In this document: piece by piece, positions 7,775 to 15,328 of the stretch | Layout of the letters: each line of letters opens with the position of its first letter | Numbering within the stretch: position 1 is the stretch's first letter | Assembly (NCBI GenBank): GCA_905221065.1 | Contig: CAJNBS010000014.1 | Location: 1 to 42,403, forward strand | DNA: 42,403 bases | Source: a bacterium | GTDB taxonomy: Bacteria; Bacillota; Bacilli; Lactobacillales; Streptococcaceae | Direction: 5' to 3' | The notes under the pieces: model-generated | Told to the model about the DNA's origin: nothing | The model's input: only the letters and a program-made list of their open reading frames with translations | Databases searched by the model: none | Position numbers and translations under genes: made by a program

Positions 7775-10700
7775 ATGAGACAAACAAATGTTAGAGGGAC
7801 ATTATCCCTACGTGGCTTTAGAAAATTAAGAACTGGTGCAATTGTTGCGACAGGTGTGATTTTATTGGGACTGGGCTTTTTAGCTCCAACTGTTTCCGCT
7901 AATGAACAAGATGGTGTTTGGGTAGCCAGAACAGTTGCAGAAGTAAAAGCTGATATTCAAAATATAGACAATTTATCACACTACACTATTAAGTGGGGAG
8001 ATACACTGAGTGCTATTAGTGGAGCAACAGGACTATCTGTTGATAGTTTGGTTGAGATAAATCGTATTGCAAATAGAGATTTGATTTTTGTCAATAATAA
8101 ATTGTATTTTAGCGAAGAAGCTTTTCTAAAAGATGGAAATACAGAAGTCAAAAGACAGCGAGTGTCAATTGATAATTCTGGTAGCTGTCAAAGTTATGAA
8201 GTTGAAACAAAGACAAATACTGTAACTGGAGAGCAAACAACTACTGTTAAACAAACGACACCAGTAGTTGTGGAAACCCCAGCAGTATCGCCAACAATGA
8301 AATCAGAAACCCCAGTCACAGTTGCGCCAAAAGCAGAAACAAGGGAAGAAGTTTCAAATGCTCCATCACTGGGCGCTACAACTAGTGCTGATTCAGGTGA
8401 ATCAAGTCCAGTAACAGACAATGTCCCTTCAAATACAGGGACTACAAATCAGCCTGTAGCGTCAAATCCAGCTTCATCAGTATCAGCACCGAAAGTGGAA
8501 GAACCAGTAGCCACAACGCCAAAAGCGGACGAGCCAGCGACGCCATCACCGAAAGTGGAAGAGCCAGTGGCACCAGCACCGAAAGCTGAAGAACCAGTGA
8601 CGCCATCACCGAAAGTGGCAGAACCATCGGCGCCAGCGCCAAAAGCCGAGGAACCATCAGCACCAGCACCAAAAGCGGACGAACCAGTGGCACCAGCGCC
8701 AAAAGCCGAGGAACCAGTGGCACCAGCACCAAAAGCAGAAGAGCCAGCGGCGCCAGCACCAAAAGCGGACGAACCAGTGGCACCAGCACCAAAAGTAGAG
8801 GAACCATCGGCGCCGGCACCGAAAGCTGAAGAGCCAGCGACGCCATCACCGAAAGCCGAGGAACCAGTGGCACCAGCACCGAAAGCTGAAGAACCAGCGG
8901 CCCCAGCGCTAAAAGCCGAGGAACCAGTGGCACCAGCGCCAAAAGCCGAGGAACCATCAGCACCAAAAGCAGAAGAGCCAGCGGCGCCAGCGCCAAAAGC
9001 CGAGGAACCATCAGCACCAAAAGCAGAAGAGCCAGCGGCGCCAGCGCCAAAAGCGGAAGAGCCATCGGCGCCAGCGCCAAAAGCCGAGGAACCAGCAGCT
9101 CCAGCGCCAAAAGTAGAAGAGCCAGCGGCCCCAGCACCGAAAGCGGAAGAACCAGCGACCCCAGCACCGAAAGCGGAAGAGCCAGCGGCCCCAGCACCGA
9201 AAGCGGAAGAACCATCAGCAGGCACAACGCCAAAAGCAGCCGAGCCAGCAGGCACAACGCCAAAAGCAGCCGAGCCAGCCGCGCCAGCACCGAAAGCAGC
9301 CGAGCCAGTGGCACCAGCGGCATCAGCACCGAAAGCAGACGAGCCATCGGCTCCATCACCGAAAGCAGAAGAACCAACGACACCAGCACCAAAAGCGGAG
9401 GAGCCATCGGCGCCAGCGCCAAAAGCAGAAGAACCAGTGGCTCCAACACCGAAATCAGAAGAACTAGCGACTACAACGCCAAAAGCGGAGGAGCCATCGG
9501 CCACAACGCCAAAAGCAGAAGAACCATCGGCGCCAGCACCGAAAGCAGAAGAACCAACGACACCAGCACCAAAAGCGGAGGAACCAGCGGCTCCAGCACC
9601 GAAAGCTGAGGAACCATCAGCGCCAGCACCAAAAGAAGATAGTCCGTCTGAGGAAGTAGCACCTAAAGATGAAAAACTTGAGGAAGCAAAAAAAGATGGA
9701 AAAGATGTTATTGAAAAAATTGCGGCTTCAAAACTTAGTGAAATTGAAAAAGTTAAAGATGAAGTAGAAAAAGCTAAGTTAGAAGCTCAATTAAAAGAAT
9801 TAAAAGAAGCAGGATTAGAAGCGATAAATAATGCTAAAGATTACGATGCAGCAGTAGATGCTACGGATGAATATCAAACTAAGATTGATGAGATTAATGT
9901 TCCAGGTGAAGAATTACCGGCACCAAATTATAATAAAGATAATTTAACAAATGGTCGTAACGAAGGAACTACTATTGATAATGGAAGTACAGCAATAGGT
10001 CATGGGTCAGGTGAAGCTACAGCAACAACTCCGACACAGCCTACTACTGAAAGATCAACTACTACAACAGCTACAGCACAACCTTCTTCAACTTCAGAAG
10101 GGACTTCAAGTTTTAGAAATGCCCCATCAGTTCAAGCGAGAGCAAGAAGAGTGGCACGTTCAACATCAGAACCAGATGGAACTGTCAATATTAGCTATAA
10201 CTTCGCTGGAATGCCAGATATTCATGGCTTCCTATCTGACCCGGGAGAAGATAATACTGTCAGAATTCCTGCTGGAACGAGTGAAGCACAGGCAAAAGAG
10301 CTAGTAAAAGAAAAAATTCAAGCCAAGATAAAAGACCTAGCTGCTAGAGGGTATCATGTGAAAAATGACATTATTTTTGAACAAGATACTACTGTGAAAA
10401 ATTATAACTACGTAGTCACTTTCACTAAGGAGACTACAGGAACTACAGGTTTCAGAATGGCGCCAGCAGTTCAACCACGCGCTAGCAGAAATCGTAGAAG
10501 TCTAGAACAGCCAGCTCCTCAAAAGGTCAAAGTAAATGTTTTTTATAACTTTGATCAAATGAAAGATATTGCAGGTTTCCTAGGAGATATCAATGGAACT
10601 CCTCTTGAAGTCGCGGAAGGTTCAACAAATGAACAGGTGAAAGCAGCGGTCAAGACCCAAGTTGATGCTAAGAAAGAAGAGTTGAGCAAACGTGGCTATT

Positions 10701-10780
10701 CTTTCAAAGAAGACTATGTATATCAAGCTAATGGGAAAGATTATAACTACGTTGTAACATTTTCAAAAGCAGCTAAATAA
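7775..10780 (+). CDS. Secreted LysM protein with proline-rich decapeptide repeats
   Basis: The ATG at 7775 is preferred over an in-frame GTG at 7763 because GAGGA at 7765-7769 then serves as ribosome site. The product has 1001 residues: a signal peptide (cleavage after about Ala42), a LysM domain (about 69-113, YTIKWGDTLSAISGATG) for peptidoglycan binding, a Thr/Val-rich linker, about 38 decapeptides of the type EEPxAPAPKA (about 242-620), a charged helical segment (about 632-708) resembling DUF1542-type repeats, a Ser/Thr linker, and two copies of an unfamiliar domain of about 80 residues (about 805-886 and 919-1001). There is no LPXTG, so LysM is the likely anchor. The proline-rich part would span the wall like the stalk of PspA-type proteins. 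Function unknown. Confidence 0.88.
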   Translation: MRQTNVRGTLSLRGFRKLRTGAIVATGVILLGLGFLAPTVSANEQDGVWVARTVAEVKADIQNIDNLSHYTIKWGDTLSAISGATGLSVDSLVEINRIANRDLIFVNNKLYFSEEAFLKDGNTEVKRQRVSIDNSGSCQSYEVETKTNTVTGEQTTTVKQTTPVVVETPAVSPTMKSETPVTVAPKAETREEVSNAPSLGATTSADSGESSPVTDNVPSNTGTTNQPVASNPASSVSAPKVEEPVATTPKADEPATPSPKVEEPVAPAPKAEEPVTPSPKVAEPSAPAPKAEEPSAPAPKADEPVAPAPKAEEPVAPAPKAEEPAAPAPKADEPVAPAPKVEEPSAPAPKAEEPATPSPKAEEPVAPAPKAEEPAAPALKAEEPVAPAPKAEEPSAPKAEEPAAPAPKAEEPSAPKAEEPAAPAPKAEEPSAPAPKAEEPAAPAPKVEEPAAPAPKAEEPATPAPKAEEPAAPAPKAEEPSAGTTPKAAEPAGTTPKAAEPAAPAPKAAEPVAPAASAPKADEPSAPSPKAEEPTTPAPKAEEPSAPAPKAEEPVAPTPKSEELATTTPKAEEPSATTPKAEEPSAPAPKAEEPTTPAPKAEEPAAPAPKAEEPSAPAPKEDSPSEEVAPKDEKLEEAKKDGKDVIEKIAASKLSEIEKVKDEVEKAKLEAQLKELKEAGLEAINNAKDYDAAVDATDEYQTKIDEINVPGEELPAPNYNKDNLTNGRNEGTTIDNGSTAIGHGSGEATATTPTQPTTERSTTTTATAQPSSTSEGTSSFRNAPSVQARARRVARSTSEPDGTVNISYNFAGMPDIHGFLSDPGEDNTVRIPAGTSEAQAKELVKEKIQAKIKDLAARGYHVKNDIIFEQDTTVKNYNYVVTFTKETTGTTGFRMAPAVQPRASRNRRSLEQPAPQKVKVNVFYNFDQMKDIAGFLGDINGTPLEVAEGSTNEQVKAAVKTQVDAKKEELSKRGYSFKEDYVYQANGKDYNYVVTFSKAAK
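8498..9634 (+). repeat. About 38 tandem 30-bp units (EEPxAPAPKA)
   Basis: The unit is 30 bp, coding for ten residues with the consensus EEPxAPAPKA. Two units are shortened to eight residues (EEPSAPKA), one is expanded to thirteen and one to eleven. Base composition is clearly GC-richer than the flanks because of the Pro/Ala codons. Copy number is probably variable. Confidence 0.92.
10188..10779 (+). repeat. Duplicated C-terminal domain of the LysM protein
   Basis: Protein-level repeat: SYNFAGMPDIHGFL ... GYHVKNDIIFEQ ... NYNYVVTFTK matches FYNFDQMKDIAGFL ... GYSFKEDYVYQ ... DYNYVVTFSK. The Arg-rich linker before each copy is also repeated (FRNAPSVQARARR and FRMAPAVQPRASR). Confidence 0.85.
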
Positions 10781-10812
10781 TTTTCATTCCATAGAGAGTG
10801 AAATGCAAGCAG

Positions 10813-10837
10813 AGAGAGCGATAGGCTCTCTTTGTTT
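10813..10837 (+). terminator. Terminator after the LysM gene
   Basis: AGAGAGC at 10813-10819 pairs with GCTCTCT at 10825-10831 around a GATAG loop and is followed by TTGTTTC. Confidence 0.6.
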
Positions 10838-10881
10838 CATCTAGTGGTCAGTTTCTTAAAGACAAAAGGCCAGTAAGAGGC

Positions 10882-10887
10882 TATAAT
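10882..10887 (+). promoter_or_regulatory. Candidate vncR -10 box
   Basis: A perfect TATAAT lies downstream of the LysM terminator. The -35 is poor. If used, BOX element 3 lies entirely in the vncRS leader. Confidence 0.4.
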
Positions 10888-10913
10888 AGAAAATAGAGTA
10901 GGTATTTATTCTA

Positions 10914-11018
10914 ATACTCTTCGAAAATCTCTTCAAACCACGTCAGCGTCGCCTTACCGTACTCAAGTACAGCTTGCGGCTAGCTTCCTAGTTTGCTTTT
11001 TGATTTTCATTGAGTATA
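10914..11018 (-). repeat. BOX element 3 (upstream of vncR)
   Basis: An A-C type BOX without boxB. On the minus strand it runs from TATACTCAATGAAAATCAAA to CTTCGAAGAGTAT. It ends 31 bp before the vncR start. Confidence 0.92.
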
Positions 11019-11049
11019 AGAAAAATAAAAAATAGAGAGCAGTTAAAGT

Positions 11050-11706
11050 ATGAAAATTTTAATTGTAGAAGATGAAGAGATGATCCGTGAGGGGATCAGT
11101 GACTATTTGACGGATTGTGGCTATGAAACCATTGAGGCGGCGGACGGTCAAGAAGCCTTAGAGCAATTTTCCAGCTATGAAGTAGCCTTGGTTTTACTGG
11201 ATATCCAAATGCCCAAGCTCAATGGCCTAGAAGTCCTAGCTGAGATTCGTAAAACTAGTCAGGTTCCTGTCTTGATGTTGACAGCTTTTCAGGATGAGGA
11301 GTACAAGATGAGCGCCTTTGCCTCTCTGGCAGACGGCTATCTGGAAAAGCCCTTCTCCCTGTCTCTCTTAAAAGTGAGGGTGGATGCAATTTTCAAGCGC
11401 TACTACGATACGGGACGAGTCTTCTCCTATAAGGATGCCAAGGTGGACTTTGAAAGCTACAGTGCAAGCCTCGCGGGTCAAGAAGTGGCCATTAATGCTA
11501 AAGAGTTGGAAATTCTGGACTATCTGGTAAAAAATGAAGGCCGGGCCTTGACTCGTTCTCAGATTATCGATGCGGTCTGGAAGGCGACAGATGAGGTTCC
11601 CTTTGACCGTGTCATTGATGTCTATATCAAGGAATTGCGGAAAAAGCTAGATTTGGACTGCATCCTCACTGTGCGCAATGTTGGTTATAAATTGGAGCGA
11701 AAATGA
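11050..11706 (+). CDS. vncR: OmpR-family response regulator VncR
   Basis: A 218-residue response regulator. The receiver domain (1-115) has the acidic pocket E7/D8, phosphoacceptor D51 (LLDIQMP), T78 and K100 (LEKPF). The C-terminal winged-helix domain (about 125-218) ends in RVIDVYIKELRKKL...VRNVGYKLE, typical of OmpR/PhoB DNA-binding domains. The ribosome site is weak (AGAGAGCAG). It overlaps vncS by four bases (ATGA), showing translational coupling. The name follows from the vex-vnc-fba gene order seen in pneumococcus. The regulon cannot be read from the sequence. Confidence 0.93.
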   Translation: MKILIVEDEEMIREGISDYLTDCGYETIEAADGQEALEQFSSYEVALVLLDIQMPKLNGLEVLAEIRKTSQVPVLMLTAFQDEEYKMSAFASLADGYLEKPFSLSLLKVRVDAIFKRYYDTGRVFSYKDAKVDFESYSASLAGQEVAINAKELEILDYLVKNEGRALTRSQIIDAVWKATDEVPFDRVIDVYIKELRKKLDLDCILTVRNVGYKLERK

Positions 11707-13031
11707 AACGAACAGGTTTATTTACAAAGATATTTATCTATACCTTCTCGATTTTTAGTGTTCTGGTTATTTGCCTCCATTTAGCCATTTATTTCCTCTT
11801 TCCTTCGACTTATCTGAGCCACCGTCAGGAAACTATTGGCCAGAAAGCGACAGCCATTGCCCGGTCACTCGAAGGAAAGGATAGACAGAGTATCGAGCAA
11901 GTCTTAGACCTGTATTCCCAGACCAGTGAGATTAAGGGAGCGGTCAAGGGGGAGATGACTGAGGACAAGTTGGAGGTCAAGGACAGTCTTCCTCTGGATA
12001 CAGACCGCCAGACCACCTCGCTTTTTATTGAGGAACGGGAGGTGAAAACACAAGACGGTGGAACTATGACTCTCCAGTTTCTGGCTTCAATGGATTTGCA
12101 AAAGGAAGCAGAGCAGATTAGTCTCCAGTTCCTTCCCTATACCTTGTTGGCATCCTTTCTGATTTCACTTTTGGTAGCCTACATCTATGCTCGGACCATT
12201 GTTGCTCCGATTTTGGAAATCAAGCGGGTGACCCGTCGGATGATGGATTTGGATGCCCAAGTGCGATTGCGCGTGGATTCTAAGGATGAGATTGGGGATC
12301 TCAAGGAACAAATCAATAGCCTCTACCAGCACCTTTTAACTGTCATTGCGGACTTGCATGACAAGAATGAAGCTATTCTCCAGCTAGAGAAGATGAAGGT
12401 TGAATTCCTACGAGGGGCTTCCCATGAACTGAAAACACCACTGGCCAGTTTGAAAATCCTAATCGAAAATATGAAAGAGAATATCGGTCGTTATAAGGAA
12501 AGGGACCACTATCTTGGAGTTGCCTTGGGGATTGTGGATGAGCTCAATCACCACGTTCTCCAGATACTTTCTCTCTCATCTGTGCAGGAATTACGAGATG
12601 ATAGGGGAACAATTGATTTACTCCAGATGACGCAAAGTCTAGTCGAGGATTATGCTTTACTAGCCAAGGAAAGAGGACTTCAGATTGACAATAGTTTGAA
12701 CCATCAGCAGGCTTATCTAAATCCATCTGTGATGAAATTGATCCTGTCTAATCTCATCAGCAATGCCATCAAGCACTCTGTTCCGGGTGGATTGGTTCGA
12801 ATTGGAGAAAGAGAAGGGGAATTCTTTATTGAGAATAGCTGTAGTCCTGAGGAACAAGAAAAACTGGCCCAGTCTTTTTCTGATAATGCTAGTCGCAAGG
12901 CCAAGGGTTCTGGGATGGGGCTCTTTGTGGTCAAGAGTCTGTTAGAACATGAAAAATTACCCTATCGTTTCGAGATGCAGGAGAATCGTTTAACCTTCTA
13001 CATAGCTTTTCCAAAAGTTACCCAAGACTAG
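11703..13031 (+). CDS. vncS: Sensor histidine kinase VncS
   Basis: A 442-residue membrane histidine kinase, the partner of VncR. It has two transmembrane helices (about 10-33 and 143-165) around a sensor domain of about 110 residues, and a HAMP-like linker (TRRMMDLDAQVRLRVDSKDEIGDL). The phosphoacceptor is H241 in ASHELKTPLASL. The N box is SNLISNAIKHS and the G box KGSGMGLFVVKSL. Length and layout are normal. In pneumococcus VncS was described as the sensor of the Pep27 peptide; I found no Pep27-like gene in this locus. Confidence 0.93.
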   Translation: MKRTGLFTKIFIYTFSIFSVLVICLHLAIYFLFPSTYLSHRQETIGQKATAIARSLEGKDRQSIEQVLDLYSQTSEIKGAVKGEMTEDKLEVKDSLPLDTDRQTTSLFIEEREVKTQDGGTMTLQFLASMDLQKEAEQISLQFLPYTLLASFLISLLVAYIYARTIVAPILEIKRVTRRMMDLDAQVRLRVDSKDEIGDLKEQINSLYQHLLTVIADLHDKNEAILQLEKMKVEFLRGASHELKTPLASLKILIENMKENIGRYKERDHYLGVALGIVDELNHHVLQILSLSSVQELRDDRGTIDLLQMTQSLVEDYALLAKERGLQIDNSLNHQQAYLNPSVMKLILSNLISNAIKHSVPGGLVRIGEREGEFFIENSCSPEEQEKLAQSFSDNASRKAKGSGMGLFVVKSLLEHEKLPYRFEMQENRLTFYIAFPKVTQD

Positions 13032-13052
13032 GCAGAGAAAGGGTTTACATAG

Positions 13053-13115
13053 ATGAAGCTAGAAGAAATTCAATCGAAACTGCGGGAAAAACTAGATTTT
13101 TTTGTCAAAAAGTGA
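13053..13115 (+). CDS. Possible 20-residue peptide between vncS and fba
   Basis: ATG at 13053 follows AGAAAGGG at 13036-13043 at good spacing and encodes MKLEEIQSKLREKLDFFVKK, an amphipathic helical peptide. Its TGA stop doubles as the TGA of the fba extended -10 motif. The ORF is short, so chance is a serious alternative. Confidence 0.25.
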   Translation: MKLEEIQSKLREKLDFFVKK

Positions 13116-13121
13116 TAAAAT
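13113..13121 (+). promoter_or_regulatory. fba: Extended -10 promoter of fba
   Basis: TGA-TAAAAT is an extended -10 box with no strong -35. Transcription would begin near 13128, about 44 bases before the fba start. Confidence 0.6.
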
Positions 13122-13171
13122 GAACAATGTAAATGGGATGACCCATAAAAATATACAGGAGGCCTGATAAA

Positions 13172-14053
13172 ATGGCAATCGTTTCAGCAGAAAAATTTGT
13201 CCAAGCAGCTCGTGACAACGGTTATGCAGTTGGTGGATTTAACACAAACAACCTTGAGTGGACTCAAGCTATCTTGCGCGCAGCAGAAGCTAAAAAAGCT
13301 CCAGTTTTGATCCAAACTTCAATGGGTGCTGCTAAATACATGGGTGGTTATAAAGTTGCTCGCAACTTGATCGCTAACCTTGTTGAATCAATGGGTATCA
13401 CTGTACCAGTAGCTATCCACCTTGACCACGGTCACTACGAAGATGCACTTGAGTGTATCCGAGTTGGTTATACTTCAGTTATGTTTGATGGTTCACACCT
13501 TCCAGTTGAAGAAAACCTTGACAAAGCTCGTAAAGTTGTAGAATTTGCTCATGCAAATGGTGTATCAGTAGAAGCTGAAGTTGGTACTATCGGTGGTGAA
13601 GAAGACGGAATCATCGGTGATGGTGAATTGGCTCCAATCGAAGACGCTAAAGCAATGGTTGAAACTGGTATCGACTTCTTGGCAGCTGGTATCGGTAACA
13701 TCCACGGTCCTTACCCAGAAAACTGGAAAGGTCTTCACCTTGATCACTTGCAAAAATTGACTGAAGCTGTTCCAGGATTCCCAATCGTATTGCACGGTGG
13801 TTCAGGTATTCCTGATGAGCAAATCCAAGCAGCTATCAAACTTGGTGTTGCTAAAGTTAACGTTAACACAGAATGCCAAATCGCATTCGCTAACGCAACT
13901 CGTAAATTTGCTCGTGACTACGAAGCAAACGAAGCAGAATACGACAAGAAAAAACTCTTCGACCCACGTAAATTCTTGGCTGACGGTGTAAAAGCTATCC
14001 AAGCATCAGTTGAAGAACGTATCGACGTATTCGGTTCAGAAGGTAAAGCTTAA
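13172..14053 (+). CDS. fba: Class II fructose-bisphosphate aldolase
   Basis: A 293-residue metal-dependent aldolase that cleaves fructose 1,6-bisphosphate to dihydroxyacetone phosphate and glyceraldehyde 3-phosphate in glycolysis. Visible features are the catalytic D85 and zinc ligand H86 in HLDHGHYE, zinc histidines H178 (NIHGPYP) and H208 (LHGGSGIP), and the phosphate-binding NVNTE segment. An excellent AGGAGG site precedes the ATG. Codon choice is strongly biased towards frequent codons (CTT, GGT, GCT), as expected for a highly expressed gene and unlike its neighbours. It has its own promoter and terminator. Confidence 0.98.
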   Translation: MAIVSAEKFVQAARDNGYAVGGFNTNNLEWTQAILRAAEAKKAPVLIQTSMGAAKYMGGYKVARNLIANLVESMGITVPVAIHLDHGHYEDALECIRVGYTSVMFDGSHLPVEENLDKARKVVEFAHANGVSVEAEVGTIGGEEDGIIGDGELAPIEDAKAMVETGIDFLAAGIGNIHGPYPENWKGLHLDHLQKLTEAVPGFPIVLHGGSGIPDEQIQAAIKLGVAKVNVNTECQIAFANATRKFARDYEANEAEYDKKKLFDPRKFLADGVKAIQASVEERIDVFGSEGKA

Positions 14054-14076
14054 TCTAGCTGAACAATACATACAGA

Positions 14077-14100
14077 ACCTGCCCATTGGGTGGGTTTTTT
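14077..14100 (+). terminator. fba terminator
   Basis: ACCTGCCC pairs with GGGTGGGT across a short ATT loop, then six T. A compact, strong intrinsic terminator. Confidence 0.88.
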
Positions 14101-14183
14101 GGTGTTTTAAGGAAACAATAAAACCATAATTTTGCATTAAAACTATCATTTTAAGAGAGAAATATCCAATTTCATAATCTGTA

Positions 14184-14197
14184 GGCAAACGCTTGCA
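14184..14197 (+). promoter_or_regulatory. Possible cre (CcpA) site upstream of ABC-2 operon
   Basis: GGCAAACGCTTGCA contains the palindrome GCAA-ACGC-TTGC and the cre core AANCGNTNxCA, with mismatches at the outer positions. It overlaps the -35 box, which would favour repression. Confidence 0.3.
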
Positions 14198-14221
14198 TTC
14201 CATTTTTTATTGGACTATAAT
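14193..14221 (+). promoter_or_regulatory. Promoter of the ABC-2 exporter operon
   Basis: TTGCAT and TATAAT are separated by 17 bp. The leader of about 105 bases contains complementary segments CCTTCT/AGAAGG and GTAAGGA/TCCTTAC ahead of the ribosome site. Confidence 0.7.
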
Positions 14222-14334
14222 AGGTTGGTATACAGCCTTCTGTAAGAATAAAATGTAGAAGGAGTAAAAGTAAGGATTTAGAATACTTGTGTTTGAAAAT
14301 ACGATTTTCTATTCCTTACCATAGGGAGAAATTT

Positions 14335-15327
14335 ATGTCAATGATAGAAGTGGAACATCTTCAGAAAAATTTTGTGAAGACAGTTAAGGAACCAGGTTTG
14401 AAGGGGGCTTTGCGCTCCTTTATACATCCTGAAAAGCAGACCTTTGAAGCGGTCAAGGATTTGACCTTTGAGGTTCCTAAGGGACAGATTTTAGGTTTCA
14501 TTGGGGCAAATGGTGCTGGGAAGTCGACAACTATCAAAATGCTGACCGGGATTTTGAAACCGACATTTGGATTTTGCCGGATTAATGGCAAGATTCCGCA
14601 GGACAATCGTCAAGATTATGTCAAGGACATTGGGGTTGTCTTTGGACAAAGAACCCAGCTATGGTGGGATTTGGCGCTGCAAGAGACCTACACGGTATTG
14701 AAGGAGATTTACGATGTGCCAGACTCGCTCTTCCACAAGCGTATGGATTTTTTAAATGAAGTCTTGGATTTGAAGGATTTTATAAAAGACCCTGTGAGGA
14801 CTCTTTCGCTTGGTCAACGGATGCGGGCGGACATTGCAGCTTCCTTGCTTCACAATCCCAAGGTTCTCTTTTTAGATGAGCCAACCATTGGTCTGGATGT
14901 TTCGGTTAAGGATAACATTCGTCGGGCCATTACCCAAATCAATCAGGAGGAAGAAACCACTATTCTTTTGACCACTCACGACCTGAGTGATATTGAGCAA
15001 CTTTGTGATCGGATTTTCATGATTGACAAGGGGCAGGAAATTTTTGATGGGACGGTTAGCCAGCTCAAGAAGACCTTTGGCAAGATGAAGACTCTATCCT
15101 TTGAATTGGTGCCAGGGCAAAGTCATCTCGCTTCTCACTATGAAGGCCTACCTGATATGTCTATTGATAGACAAGGAAATAGCCTCAACATTGAATTTGA
15201 TAGTTCTCGCTACCAGTCAGCTGATATTATTAAGCAAACCTTGTCTGATTTTGAAATCCGCGATTTGAAGATGGTGGATACGGATATCGAGGACATTATA
15301 CGTCGTTTCTACCGAAAGGAGCTCTAA
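14335..15327 (+). CDS. ABC-2 type exporter ATPase (COG4586-like)
   Basis: A 330-residue cytoplasmic ATPase. The ATG at 14335 is chosen because AGGGAGAA precedes it; an upstream in-frame ATG at 14287 has no ribosome site and would add an unlikely N-terminus. Walker A is GANGAGKST, the signature LSLGQRMR and Walker B VLFLDEPT, with the H-loop in LLTTHDLSD. The long insertion after the first strand (GLKGALRSFIHPEK) and the C-terminal extension are typical of the COG4586 group, which pairs with COG4587 and COG3694 permeases, exactly the two genes that follow. The substrate of this exporter family is not established. Confidence 0.88.
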   Translation: MSMIEVEHLQKNFVKTVKEPGLKGALRSFIHPEKQTFEAVKDLTFEVPKGQILGFIGANGAGKSTTIKMLTGILKPTFGFCRINGKIPQDNRQDYVKDIGVVFGQRTQLWWDLALQETYTVLKEIYDVPDSLFHKRMDFLNEVLDLKDFIKDPVRTLSLGQRMRADIAASLLHNPKVLFLDEPTIGLDVSVKDNIRRAITQINQEEETTILLTTHDLSDIEQLCDRIFMIDKGQEIFDGTVSQLKKTFGKMKTLSFELVPGQSHLASHYEGLPDMSIDRQGNSLNIEFDSSRYQSADIIKQTLSDFEIRDLKMVDTDIEDIIRRFYRKEL

Positions 15328-15328
15328 G

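Noticed and set aside
8442..9504. Two overlapping open frames of more than 330 codons on the minus strand opposite the PKAEEP array
   Set aside because: They exist because the 30-bp repeat lacks stop codons in these frames. The products are low-complexity, without start signals, and mirror the sense repeat.
8498..9634. Possible CRISPR-like array with regular 30-bp period
   Set aside because: Units are contiguous without spacers, keep the reading frame and encode a peptide repeat; no cas genes are present.
10002..10304. 100-codon plus-strand frame inside the LysM gene
   Set aside because: Gln/Leu-rich low-complexity product in a shifted frame of a well-supported gene.
14287..14334. N-terminal extension of the ABC-2 ATPase starting at ATG 14287
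   Set aside because: No ribosome site there, while AGGGAGAA fits ATG 14335 and the family N-terminus.
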